This document shows positions 18,985 through 25,784 of a stretch of 64,000 nt of DNA, piece by piece. The notes under the pieces are model-generated. The model did no database searches. It was not told the origin of the DNA and saw nothing but the letters and a program-made list of their open reading frames with translations. The stretch is from SXOA01 sp051004015 (lineage in GTDB: Bacteria; Planctomycetota; Planctomycetia; Pirellulales; Pirellulaceae): the NCBI GenBank assembly GCA_051004015.1, contig JBPCKT010000148.1, forward strand, positions 34,559-98,558. Direction: 5' to 3'. Made by a program: the position numbers and the translations under genes. Position 1 is the first letter of the stretch, and each line of letters opens with the position of its first letter.

Positions 18985-20313
18985 ATGCCTACCAGTGTTC
19001 TCGTCGACGTCCACGATATCGTCCTTTCCAACAGTTCCTTCGGTCCCCGCGAAATCACGCAGCTTTCGCAGTCGATCACCGAGGATTACGCCCACTTTGG
19101 CACCCTCCGCGACTCCGTCGCCGAGCTGGAAACGCGGGAAGACCGCACGCCGGCGTCGGCTGTCCGCCTGGGGGTTTGCTACTATCTGCTGGGCCGTTAT
19201 CGCATGGCGCTGGAGACGCTCGGCTCGGCGGACGGCGGGGCTCTGGCCAACTTTTACATCGGCAAGACCCGCTTCGCCCTGGGTGATTACCCCGAAGCCG
19301 CGAAAGCCTACCAGGCGGCCAAGACCGCCGGCTACAACGCGGATGACGCCGCAATCGCCATCGCGGAAGCCCAGCGCTACAACAAGGACCCCAAGAAGGC
19401 CCTCGAGACCCTGGACAAGCTCTCCGGCGCGGTCGAGCAGACCGCGGAGTACCTTTATCAGCGCGGGGCCACCGTGGCCGCTCTGGGGGGCAGCACGCAG
19501 GAGGTTTGTGCCCTGTACGAGCGGGCGGTGGAAGCCGATGGCAAGCATCCCGGGGCGCTGTTCAGCCTGGCGACAGAAAATGACCGCCGCGGTAATGACG
19601 AGCTGGCCCTGCAGTTTTATCAGCGGGCGGCGGCGTCGTTTCCCGCCAATGTGGGGACGCTGATCAACCTGGGGCTCCTTTACGAGGATCGCCAGCAGTT
19701 CGATCGGGCTCAGATGTGCTACCAGCGTGTGCTGGAGGTCCAGCCCGATCATCCCCGGGCCCGCCTCTACATCAAGGACGCCTCCGCCTCCGGCAGCGGC
19801 TGGATTGACGAAGAGGCCCAGCGCCGCAATGACCGCCTGGCCCAGGTCCTGAGCATCTCCGTCAGCGATTTTGAGCTCTCCGTCCGCAGCCGCAATTGCC
19901 TGACGAAGATGGGCGTGCGGACCCTGGGCGATCTGACCCGCACGTCGGAAGCGGAGCTGCTGGGGAGCAAAAACTTCGGGGAAACGTCGCTGGTCGAAAT
20001 TCGTGACATGCTCGCCAGCAAGGGGCTGGAGCTGGGCCAGTTCGCCACGGACAAGGGGGGCGTCCCCGAGCCGGTCATGGACATTTCCGCCATGTCGCCG
20101 GACGAGCAGGCGATGCTCGAACGGCCCATTTCGGACCTCAATCTTTCCGTGCGAGCCCGCAAATGCATGGCCCGCCTGGGCCTGACCCTCATGGGCGAGC
20201 TTTTACGGAAATCGGGGGACGACCTGCTGGAGTGCAAGAACTTCGGCGTCACCAGCCTGAACGAAGTCCGCGAGAAGCTGACCTCGATGAGCCTCAAGCT
20301 CCGCGGGGACTGA
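18985..20313 (+). CDS. TPR protein with two C-terminal RNA-polymerase alpha-CTD domains
   Basis: 442 residues. The ATG at 18985 follows AGGAG by about 10 bases. Residues about 55-270 are TPR-like helical repeats (RLGVCYYLLGRYRMALETL, NFYIGKTRFALGDYPEAAKA, NLGLLYEDRQQFDRAQMCYQ). Two alpha-CTD folds follow, at about 282-350 and 381-442. Each has the helix-hairpin-helix signature seen in RpoA: FELSVRSRNCL with LLGSKNFGETSLVEIRDML, and LNLSVRARKCM with LLECKNFGVTSLNEVR. The arginine equivalent to E. coli alpha R265, which contacts UP-element DNA, is kept in both. There is no alpha N-terminal domain, so this is not RpoA. Known family members are annotated only as alpha-CTD-containing; a role in transcription control is inference. 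Confidence 0.9.
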   Translation: MPTSVLVDVHDIVLSNSSFGPREITQLSQSITEDYAHFGTLRDSVAELETREDRTPASAVRLGVCYYLLGRYRMALETLGSADGGALANFYIGKTRFALGDYPEAAKAYQAAKTAGYNADDAAIAIAEAQRYNKDPKKALETLDKLSGAVEQTAEYLYQRGATVAALGGSTQEVCALYERAVEADGKHPGALFSLATENDRRGNDELALQFYQRAAASFPANVGTLINLGLLYEDRQQFDRAQMCYQRVLEVQPDHPRARLYIKDASASGSGWIDEEAQRRNDRLAQVLSISVSDFELSVRSRNCLTKMGVRTLGDLTRTSEAELLGSKNFGETSLVEIRDMLASKGLELGQFATDKGGVPEPVMDISAMSPDEQAMLERPISDLNLSVRARKCMARLGLTLMGELLRKSGDDLLECKNFGVTSLNEVREKLTSMSLKLRGD

Positions 20314-20318
20314 TAGTG

Positions 20319-20366
20319 GCCGGCACTCTCCGTGTGCCGGCATGTCTGCTCGCGGAGTGAGCAGAC
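20319..20366. terminator. Two tandem hairpins between convergent genes
   Basis: GCCGGCACTC...GTGTGCCGGC (20319-20341) is followed by a 23-bp palindrome, GTCTGCTC..GAGCAGAC (20344-20366). They lie between the stop codons of the TPR/alpha-CTD gene and the opposing 78-residue gene, so a bidirectional terminator role fits. The second palindrome recurs at 25309-25331 with compensatory changes. Confidence 0.6.
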
Positions 20367-20370
20367 TACT

Positions 20371-20607
20371 TTAATACGTCTCGCGGTAGCAGTCGCGGCC
20401 GCTCACGCAGGACTGGCGGTTGACGTAGTCCCGGTCGGGGCCGAGGGAATTCTGCGTGGTGTTGCACCAGCAGGCGCCGGCATTCGACTCTGTGGTCTGC
20501 TCCGTTTGCCCCAGCGTGCCATGCACGTACATCGACTTGCTCCGCAGGTGGATGCAAGCCGGGCCGGAGATTTGGGGCAGGGGGCGAAGGTCAATTGTGG
20601 TGGGCAT
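20371..20607 (-). CDS. Small Cys-containing protein at the end of the xanthine-dehydrogenase operon
   Basis: 78 residues, MPTTIDLRPLPQISG... ending SCVSGRDCYRETY. The ATG at 20607 lies two bases after the stop of the FAD-subunit gene, so it is very likely co-translated. It has cysteines at GPACIHL, AGACWCNTT and RQSCVSGRDCY, with no signal peptide or membrane segment. I do not recognise the family. The position suggests a partner or assembly factor of the dehydrogenase; this is inference only. Confidence 0.65.
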   Translation of the reverse strand: MPTTIDLRPLPQISGPACIHLRSKSMYVHGTLGQTEQTTESNAGACWCNTTQNSLGPDRDYVNRQSCVSGRDCYRETY

Positions 20608-20609
20608 GA

Positions 20610-21599
20610 CTAGAATCCTCCCGTTTCCTGGCCGGCGGCACGCAGGATGGCGCGCTTGACGGCTGTCTTGGCGAGTTGCACTTTGTACGCATTGTGATTG
20701 AGCGGGCGAGCCGCAACGATGGCAGCCAGGCCCGCGGCATCCGCAGTTTGCTCGTTGACCGGCTGGCCTGTAATGGCGGCAGCGGCTTCGTGGGAAATCC
20801 AAGGCGTGGGGGCGACCTGGCCCAGAATAATTCCGGCCTCGCGGACGATGCCCCCTTCGATTCGCAGCGAAGCGGCCGCGGATGCGAGCGGGAAATCGGG
20901 CCCTTCACCCTGGCGGACTTCATAGGTCGCGCTGGCGAAGTTGCGGCGATCCGGCAGGATAATGTGCGTGAGGAACTGGCCGCGGGCCAGGATGTTCTCC
21001 CGTTCGCCTTCGTGCCGCGGAATCCGGAAGAGCTGCTCGATGGGGAGAAACCGCTCGTCATCTTCCGTGGGGCCAAGCACGCGGGCTGTCGCATTCAAGG
21101 CAATTAGCGCCGGAGCGATGCGGGAAGCCGAGACGAACTTGGCCGCCCCTTCGTTGCCGAAAATGGCATGATAACGGCTGTCCCCTTCTTCCACCGCGCT
21201 GCCGCCGGCCGCCAAGAGGCCGCGGCCGCCGCGGAAGTACCAGCACTGCGGCCGCTGCAGGACCTCGCCGCCAATGGTTCCCTGGCATTGCATCTGCATG
21301 CTGCTGATGCCCTGGATGGCCTGGCCAATGGCGGGGTAAGGGTCGAGATAGGGATGGGCGAGGACTTCGTCGAGCATCACCGCGGCTCCGATGGCAATCG
21401 CGCCGCCGTCGAGTTGCTCGATGTTCTTGAGCGACGGAATATCGCGGATGTTCACGACCAGGTCGGGCGTGAGAATCATCTTTTTCAGCAGGCCGACGAG
21501 ATCGGTCCCGCCGGCCAGGATTTCAATCTCCCCCGGCTCGGCGAGGAGGGAGAGGGCTTCTCCTTCCGTCGTTGGGGAGGCGTAGGCGAAGGATTTCAT
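20610..21599 (-). CDS. Xanthine dehydrogenase family protein, FAD-binding subunit M
   Basis: 329 residues, typical for the CoxM/YagS-like FAD subunit. FAD-binding motifs are ILAGGTDLVGLLK (residues about 30-42) and the GTIGGEVLQRPQCWYFRGG region. In YagS-like relatives this region and the following loop carry cysteines for a [4Fe-4S] cluster. Here only the Cys of PQCWYF remains, so that cluster is probably absent. The subunit passes electrons from the iron-sulfur protein to FAD. It is the third gene of the operon (iron-sulfur, molybdenum, FAD, small protein). A cluster of palindromes separates it from the molybdenum-subunit gene. Confidence 0.92.
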   Translation of the reverse strand: MKSFAYASPTTEGEALSLLAEPGEIEILAGGTDLVGLLKKMILTPDLVVNIRDIPSLKNIEQLDGGAIAIGAAVMLDEVLAHPYLDPYPAIGQAIQGISSMQMQCQGTIGGEVLQRPQCWYFRGGRGLLAAGGSAVEEGDSRYHAIFGNEGAAKFVSASRIAPALIALNATARVLGPTEDDERFLPIEQLFRIPRHEGERENILARGQFLTHIILPDRRNFASATYEVRQGEGPDFPLASAAASLRIEGGIVREAGIILGQVAPTPWISHEAAAAITGQPVNEQTADAAGLAAIVAARPLNHNAYKVQLAKTAVKRAILRAAGQETGGF

Positions 21600-21624
21600 G
21601 AGGGGGCTCCGTGAGGAGGTTTTT

Positions 21625-21645
21625 TTTTCAGTTTTCAGTTTTCAG
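21625..21645. repeat. Heptamer tandem array (TTTTCAG x3)
   Basis: Three perfect TTTTCAG units flanked by T-rich sequence, just upstream of the FAD-subunit start codon. It belongs to the group of 7-bp arrays found in several gaps of this window. Confidence 0.85.
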
Positions 21646-21656
21646 TTTTTTCGCTC

Positions 21657-21770
21657 GTTCCCAAGCTCCGCTTGGGAACGCCAGTCTCGAAGCTCTGCTT
21701 CGTCTTTTGATTGGTCGGTGTTCCGGAAGCGGAGCTTCCGGAGGTGTGTTCCCAAGCGGAGCTTGGGAAC
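21657..21770. repeat. Cluster of four palindromes between molybdenum- and FAD-subunit genes
   Basis: A 23-bp palindrome GTTCCCAAGCTCC...GGGAAC (21657-21679) and its exact reverse complement (21748-21770) bracket two shorter palindromes of similar design, at about 21685-21702 (CGAAGCTCTGCTTCG) and 21722-21742 (TCCGGAAGCGGAGCTTCCGG). REP-like elements are the likely explanation. The RNA could fold into alternative long or short hairpins within the operon message. Confidence 0.8.
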
Positions 21771-21791
21771 AAGTTGGTTAGTTAGTTCTGC

Positions 21792-24131
21792 CTACCCCAC
21801 TTTTTTGCTCTTGGCTAAGGCCGCCAGGACCCGCTCGGGAGTCAGCGGCAGGACGGGGACGCGGACGCCGAGGGCGTTGGCGACGGCGTTGCTGATCGCG
21901 GCGCCGGGGCTGATGACGGGGGGTTCGCCGAGGCCGATGACGCCGCGGGAGCGCTCGCTCTCCGGCTCATACAGGTTCACCACGATTTCGCCGATGTCTC
22001 CCAGCCGCGGCAGGCGGTAGTCCTTCATTTCGGCATTCAGGACCGCGCCGCTAGTGGGATCCTGAATCCGAGACTCGAACAGGGCGTAGGCGATTCCCAT
22101 GATGACCGAGCCATAAATCTGGCTTTCGGCCTGCGTGGGGGCGACGACCAGGCCCATGTCTTGCACGGCGACGAACTTCTTCATTTTGACCTGGCCGGTC
22201 TCGCGATCGACCGCTACGTGTGCCATCTGCACGCCTCCGACCGTCACATTGGAAAGGGGGCTCTTGGTCCCCCCCTTGTAGTCCGCGATGACTTCGAGGG
22301 GCTTCATACCGATCAGCGAGCAGGCCTCTTTCCAGGAGACGCTCTTGCCCCCTGCACCGGCAATCTTGCCGCCGCTGGCTTTGAGCGTGGCAGCTTCCAC
22401 GCCGAGCTTTGTCGCGACGAGGTCCAGGATTTTGGCGAGCGCGTCGACTCCCGCCCGGCGATGCGATTCGCAGACGCCGCCGATCGTGGTGCTGCCGCCG
22501 GAAGGTCCGCTGGCGGGATACTTCGAGGAGCCGATGTTGATCTTGATGGCGTCGATCGGGAGGCCCAAGGTCTCCCCCAGAACCATTCCACAGGCGGTGC
22601 GGGTCCCGGTGCCGAGGTCCTGCGTGCCGCAGAAAGTTTCGACGCCGCCGTCGGGATAGACCTTGAGCATCACGGTGGAGGAGTTGGCGCTGCCTCCCCA
22701 GGTGTGGATGGCCATGCCCAGCCCTTCCACGACGGAGCCCTTGGCCGGTCCCTTGCCGTGCGGGTGCCACTTGGCTTTCCAGTCCATCAGCTTCGCGCCG
22801 ACTTCCATCTCGCCGGCGTAGACCGAAGGCTTGGCCCCGGAGACGAGCGGGGCCTCGTCGGTGCCGAGGTTTTTCAGGAAGATGTCGTAGCTGTCGGCTC
22901 CCATCTTGGCGGCCATGTCGTCATACGCGGTTTGCGTAATCGCGCAGGCTTGCGGATGGTTCGGCGCACGCCAGGCCCGGTTGGGGGCGGCGTTGTTCTT
23001 GATGTTGGTCTGGACGCGGCGGAAGTTCTTGGGGGCGAAGACGTAAGGAATCACGCCGTGGCCGACGCCCGAGCCGCTCTGGGTTGCGCCGCCCGCTCCC
23101 CAGTGCTCGCTGTCCCAGACCTTGACGATGCCGTCCTTGTCGGCCCCCAGGCGGACCTTGATATAGCCGCTGGGGCGATTGCCGCCGAGCTTGAATTCCT
23201 GGTCGCGGTCGAGCATGAACTTGACGGGGCGGCCTGTCTCCTTGCTGATGCGGGCCGCGGCAATGGCCCAGTAATCCGGGGCGAACTTGCTGCCAAATCC
23301 GCCGCCGATGTAATCGCAGTGGACCGTCACGTCGTCAGCCGTAATTTTCAGGCCGGCGGCGAACCCGTCGTCCGTGCCGGAGACGTTTTGCGTGGAGAGG
23401 TGGGCGATCAGCTTGCCATCGACCCATTCCACCGTGCTGCCGTGCGGTTCCAGGCAGCAATGGGTGATGGTGTCGATGCCGTAGTAGCCCTCGACGACGT
23501 GGGCCGATTCCTTGAGCAGCCGCTCGATTTCCTTGGCGGTGAATTCCTTTTCATCGTCGTCTTCGCCAGCTTCCTTTTCGGTCTGCGTCTTGCCACCGCC
23601 GGGGAAGGTGCGGCCCGCTTTCTTGGCCCCTTCCAGATTGTCTTCCTGAACGAAGACCGGGAGCTTCTCGTATTCCACCTTGATCGCGGCGACCCCTTCG
23701 GCCGCGGCTCCTTCGCTCTCCGCCGCGACGACAGCGATGAGCTCTCCCTGCCACTCAATCTCCCAGTCCTTCTTGTCTCCCATCGGTTCGGGCTTCAGGA
23801 CCTCGATTTTCACGACGCCCGGAAGTTTCTCTGCCGCGGCCGTATCGACCGACTTGATTTTGCAGTGGGCGTGCGGGCAGCCGAGCCCCTTGGCAATGAG
23901 CTGATTTTTGAGGTTGATGTCGTAGGTGTACTTGGCGGCGCCCGTGGATTTGGGCATGCCATCCTGGCGCAGCACTTTCTTGCCCAGGAGCGACGATTTG
24001 TCCTTGGCGGGCCAACCATATTTGACTTTGTCATCGTCAAATTTCTTGGCATCCGCGGCGGCCTTGGCTTTGGCGGCAGCGGCTTTCGCTTCGTCGTCCG
24101 CTTTTTTCTTTTCGTCTTGTAGGTTAACCAT
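21792..24131 (-). CDS. Xanthine dehydrogenase family protein, molybdopterin-binding subunit
   Basis: 779 residues. The start overlaps the iron-sulfur gene by eight bases (ATGGTTAA) and has GGGAGGGG upstream. Family motifs are GGGFGSKFAPD, the APNHPQACAITQTAYDDMAAKMG segment, MLKVYPDGGVETFCGTQDLG, GPSGGSTTIGG and, near the C terminus, GLGEPPVISPGAAISNAVA, whose Glu is the catalytic base of the family. The first about 45 residues are a charged Ala/Lys/Asp-rich segment (DEKKKADDEAKAAAAKAK) not normal for the family, probably a coiled coil or linker. The enzyme would hydroxylate or oxidise an aldehyde or heterocycle; the substrate is unknown. The iron-sulfur partner has a Tat signal, so the complex is probably periplasmic. 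Confidence 0.93.
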   Translation of the reverse strand: MVNLQDEKKKADDEAKAAAAKAKAAADAKKFDDDKVKYGWPAKDKSSLLGKKVLRQDGMPKSTGAAKYTYDINLKNQLIAKGLGCPHAHCKIKSVDTAAAEKLPGVVKIEVLKPEPMGDKKDWEIEWQGELIAVVAAESEGAAAEGVAAIKVEYEKLPVFVQEDNLEGAKKAGRTFPGGGKTQTEKEAGEDDDEKEFTAKEIERLLKESAHVVEGYYGIDTITHCCLEPHGSTVEWVDGKLIAHLSTQNVSGTDDGFAAGLKITADDVTVHCDYIGGGFGSKFAPDYWAIAAARISKETGRPVKFMLDRDQEFKLGGNRPSGYIKVRLGADKDGIVKVWDSEHWGAGGATQSGSGVGHGVIPYVFAPKNFRRVQTNIKNNAAPNRAWRAPNHPQACAITQTAYDDMAAKMGADSYDIFLKNLGTDEAPLVSGAKPSVYAGEMEVGAKLMDWKAKWHPHGKGPAKGSVVEGLGMAIHTWGGSANSSTVMLKVYPDGGVETFCGTQDLGTGTRTACGMVLGETLGLPIDAIKINIGSSKYPASGPSGGSTTIGGVCESHRRAGVDALAKILDLVATKLGVEAATLKASGGKIAGAGGKSVSWKEACSLIGMKPLEVIADYKGGTKSPLSNVTVGGVQMAHVAVDRETGQVKMKKFVAVQDMGLVVAPTQAESQIYGSVIMGIAYALFESRIQDPTSGAVLNAEMKDYRLPRLGDIGEIVVNLYEPESERSRGVIGLGEPPVISPGAAISNAVANALGVRVPVLPLTPERVLAALAKSKKVG

Positions 24132-24729
24132 TGGCCCCTCCCTTGACGACCATCAAGGCCGCGTGAATGACGTTGGCGTAAGTGCCGCAGCGGCAGATGT
24201 TGCCGTTGAGGCCGGCCCGAACTTGCTCTTCGGTGGCCTTGGGGTTCTTGGTCAGGAACGCCCGCGTCGCCACGACGAATCCCGGCGTGCAGAAGCCACA
24301 CTGCTGGGCGTCGCAGGCGACGAAGGCGGCTGGAACCGGGTCCTTGGCCAGGCTCTCCGCCGTGGCAATCTTCTTGCCGACGCACCGCACGGCCAGCTCG
24401 ACGCTGGCGGAAACCGGCTTGCCGTCGATGAGGACCGTGCTCGCGCCGCTGCTGGCGTCGCTGCTGACCGGCTTGGCCCCGGTCAGGTCGAGCTGGTAGC
24501 GGAGGACTTCGAGCAGGGTGGTCCGGGGCTCGGCCTTCACCTTCACGTCCTTGCCGTTGACGTTGAGGGTGAGGGTCTGCTCGCCACTGACGATGCGCGT
24601 CCCTTTGGCTTCCTGGGCAATCGCCTGCGCCTGGGAGGCAATCGCCCCAGCCGCGGCCACCGCGCCGGAGCCGCGAAGGAAGTCGCGGCGAGTGAAGCCC
24701 GAAGGGGGCCTGGTATGCGTGCGGTCCAT
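24124..24729 (-). CDS. (2Fe-2S)-binding subunit of xanthine-dehydrogenase family, N-terminal cluster ligands replaced by Ser
   Basis: 201 residues with a twin-arginine signal (TRRDFLRG followed by a hydrophobic Ala/Gly stretch). In this family the ferredoxin-like domain carries CxxxxCxxC...C. Here the matching segment reads KPVSSDASSGAST and, further on, GKPVSASV, so all four cysteines are serine (AGC codons at 24463, 24448, 24439 and 24403, plus-strand positions of codon starts). The second, helical-domain cluster is intact: QQCGFCTPG and ICRCGTY. The protein should therefore hold one cluster, next to the molybdenum site, and lack the one that normally faces FAD. It is the first gene of the operon and overlaps the molybdenum-subunit gene by eight bases. 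Confidence 0.92.
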   Translation of the reverse strand: MDRTHTRPPSGFTRRDFLRGSGAVAAAGAIASQAQAIAQEAKGTRIVSGEQTLTLNVNGKDVKVKAEPRTTLLEVLRYQLDLTGAKPVSSDASSGASTVLIDGKPVSASVELAVRCVGKKIATAESLAKDPVPAAFVACDAQQCGFCTPGFVVATRAFLTKNPKATEEQVRAGLNGNICRCGTYANVIHAALMVVKGGANG

Positions 24730-24867
24730 GGTGAGTTCCTTTGTACGAGCTTCGCCCGCCCTGGGGCGGCCGGTCGGTCCACAGGCTGGCGATTATACGA
24801 CCTGGGGAATTGGAAGCAATCAAGGGGGATGGGAAAATCCGGAGCTGCCTTCGTGGGTCACACGATA

Positions 24868-25105
24868 CCCAGGTTTTGACCCCGAAGGGGTCGCCTAACA
24901 AAGCCCAGGCTCGCGAGGCTTTGCGAGCGCAGCCTGGGTAACGTGAAAGTGTTGATCAATGAACCCCGAAGGGGTTACCAAGTTCGGCACACGGCAATGG
25001 GTAACCCCTTCGGGGTTCGGGGTCGTCAGGCGCCACCTACCCGGGGTGCGCTCGCAAAGCCTTGCGACCCCGGGCTGTGCTCGGCAACCCCGTTGGGGTT
25101 CAACT
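24868..25105. repeat. CCCCGAAGGGG-box repeat cluster
   Basis: Four boxes: ACCCCGAAGGGGT near 24878, AACCCCGAAGGGGTTACC near 24963, its inverse GGTAACCCCTTCGGGGTT near 25000, and AACCCCGTTGGGGTT near 25087. Between them, GCCCAGGCTCGCGAGGC/GCAGCCTGGG and a diverged inverse copy form further hairpins. The two middle boxes with their GTTACC extensions are inverted and could pair. Confidence 0.75.
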
Positions 25106-25308
25106 ACCACCGCCTCTGCTTCAAGAGTCGCGTTCTCGCGCGGTGTCAGTTTAGGGTTGGATCATCGTTTTGAGGGGTCCATACAGCGCGCCAAGCGGAA
25201 AATAATCTTTTGTTTAAGTGAACAAAAGAGTTGTTTCGCGCGTCTAGTCACTCGGACGTTGGTGCGCGCGGAGTTTGCGAGGTGTGAGCGGGGTCCGTGA
25301 GCCGGCAA

Positions 25309-25331
25309 GTCCGCTCACGGAGTGAGCGGAC
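25309..25331. repeat. 23-bp palindrome, second copy
   Basis: GTCCGCTC..GAGCGGAC. It matches the palindrome at 20344-20366 at 20 of 23 positions. The T/A pair near the base of one copy is C/G in the other, so pairing is kept. Confidence 0.75.
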
Positions 25332-25427
25332 CACTTTGGCGGCTTATAACTTTTTTCGCGTATCGGACGGACGCGGCGATGCAACCTATGAAGAGCAAGG
25401 GACTTGCGGTGAGCGGCGAGTGGCAAA

Positions 25428-25662
25428 ATGAATCAAAAAAACAGCTTATAAATGGGCGGCCCGCGCGAGTGATTGACGGCAGGTCGTTGACGGAAGATCA
25501 ATAGAACCAACAACTTATGTGGATACACTTACTGAATCATGAATCAAAACAGGCGATATTTTTACAAAATGAATCAAGATAAGCCAGCCTAAAGTCAACC
25601 GCACCAGGACGTTGCGCCGGTTGCCAGGTGCGAATGACAAGAGGCACGAATCATGAATCAAA
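25428..25662. repeat. Repeated ATGAATCA motif, partly as heptamers
   Basis: ATGAATCA occurs near 25429, 25542, 25570 and 25650. Two sites share the longer GAATCATGAATCAAAACA (25534 and 25645), which reads as 7-bp units ATGAATC plus AAAACAN. This links the stretch to the heptamer arrays elsewhere in the window. Confidence 0.6.
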
Positions 25663-25690
25663 ACACGCCAAGCGGGGGGACGGAGCAGAG

Positions 25691-25716
25691 GACGGGCCTG
25701 GAGGCCCATCCTACGA
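25691..25716. repeat. REP-like element (GGCCTGGAGGCC...CATCCTACG)
   Basis: A diverged member of the GGACGGCCTGGGAAGGCC...ATCCTACGAAG family found also at 27536, 53079 and 61526. Confidence 0.6.
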
Positions 25717-25784
25717 CGGCGGCCGACGGTCGGAAACCAGCAGGCCCACACCCCGGCCCTCTCCCAGGGGGAGAGGGGGAAGAA

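Larger units (their letters stand above)
24730..25784. other. About 1.05-kb repeat-rich gap without a recognisable gene
   Basis: No frame encodes a recognisable protein. The stretch holds CCCCGAAGGGG boxes (24868-25105), a 23-bp palindrome (25309-25331), repeated ATGAATCA motifs (25428-25662), a GGACGGGCC-type REP element (25691-25716) and a CCCTCTCCC palindrome (25749-25782). Both neighbouring genes run on the minus strand. A promoter for the dehydrogenase operon should be near 24750-24850, but I could not identify it. Confidence 0.7.

Noticed and set aside
22161..24122. 653-codon open frame on the plus strand
   Set aside because: Antisense shadow of the molybdopterin-binding subunit; composition follows the reverse of that gene.
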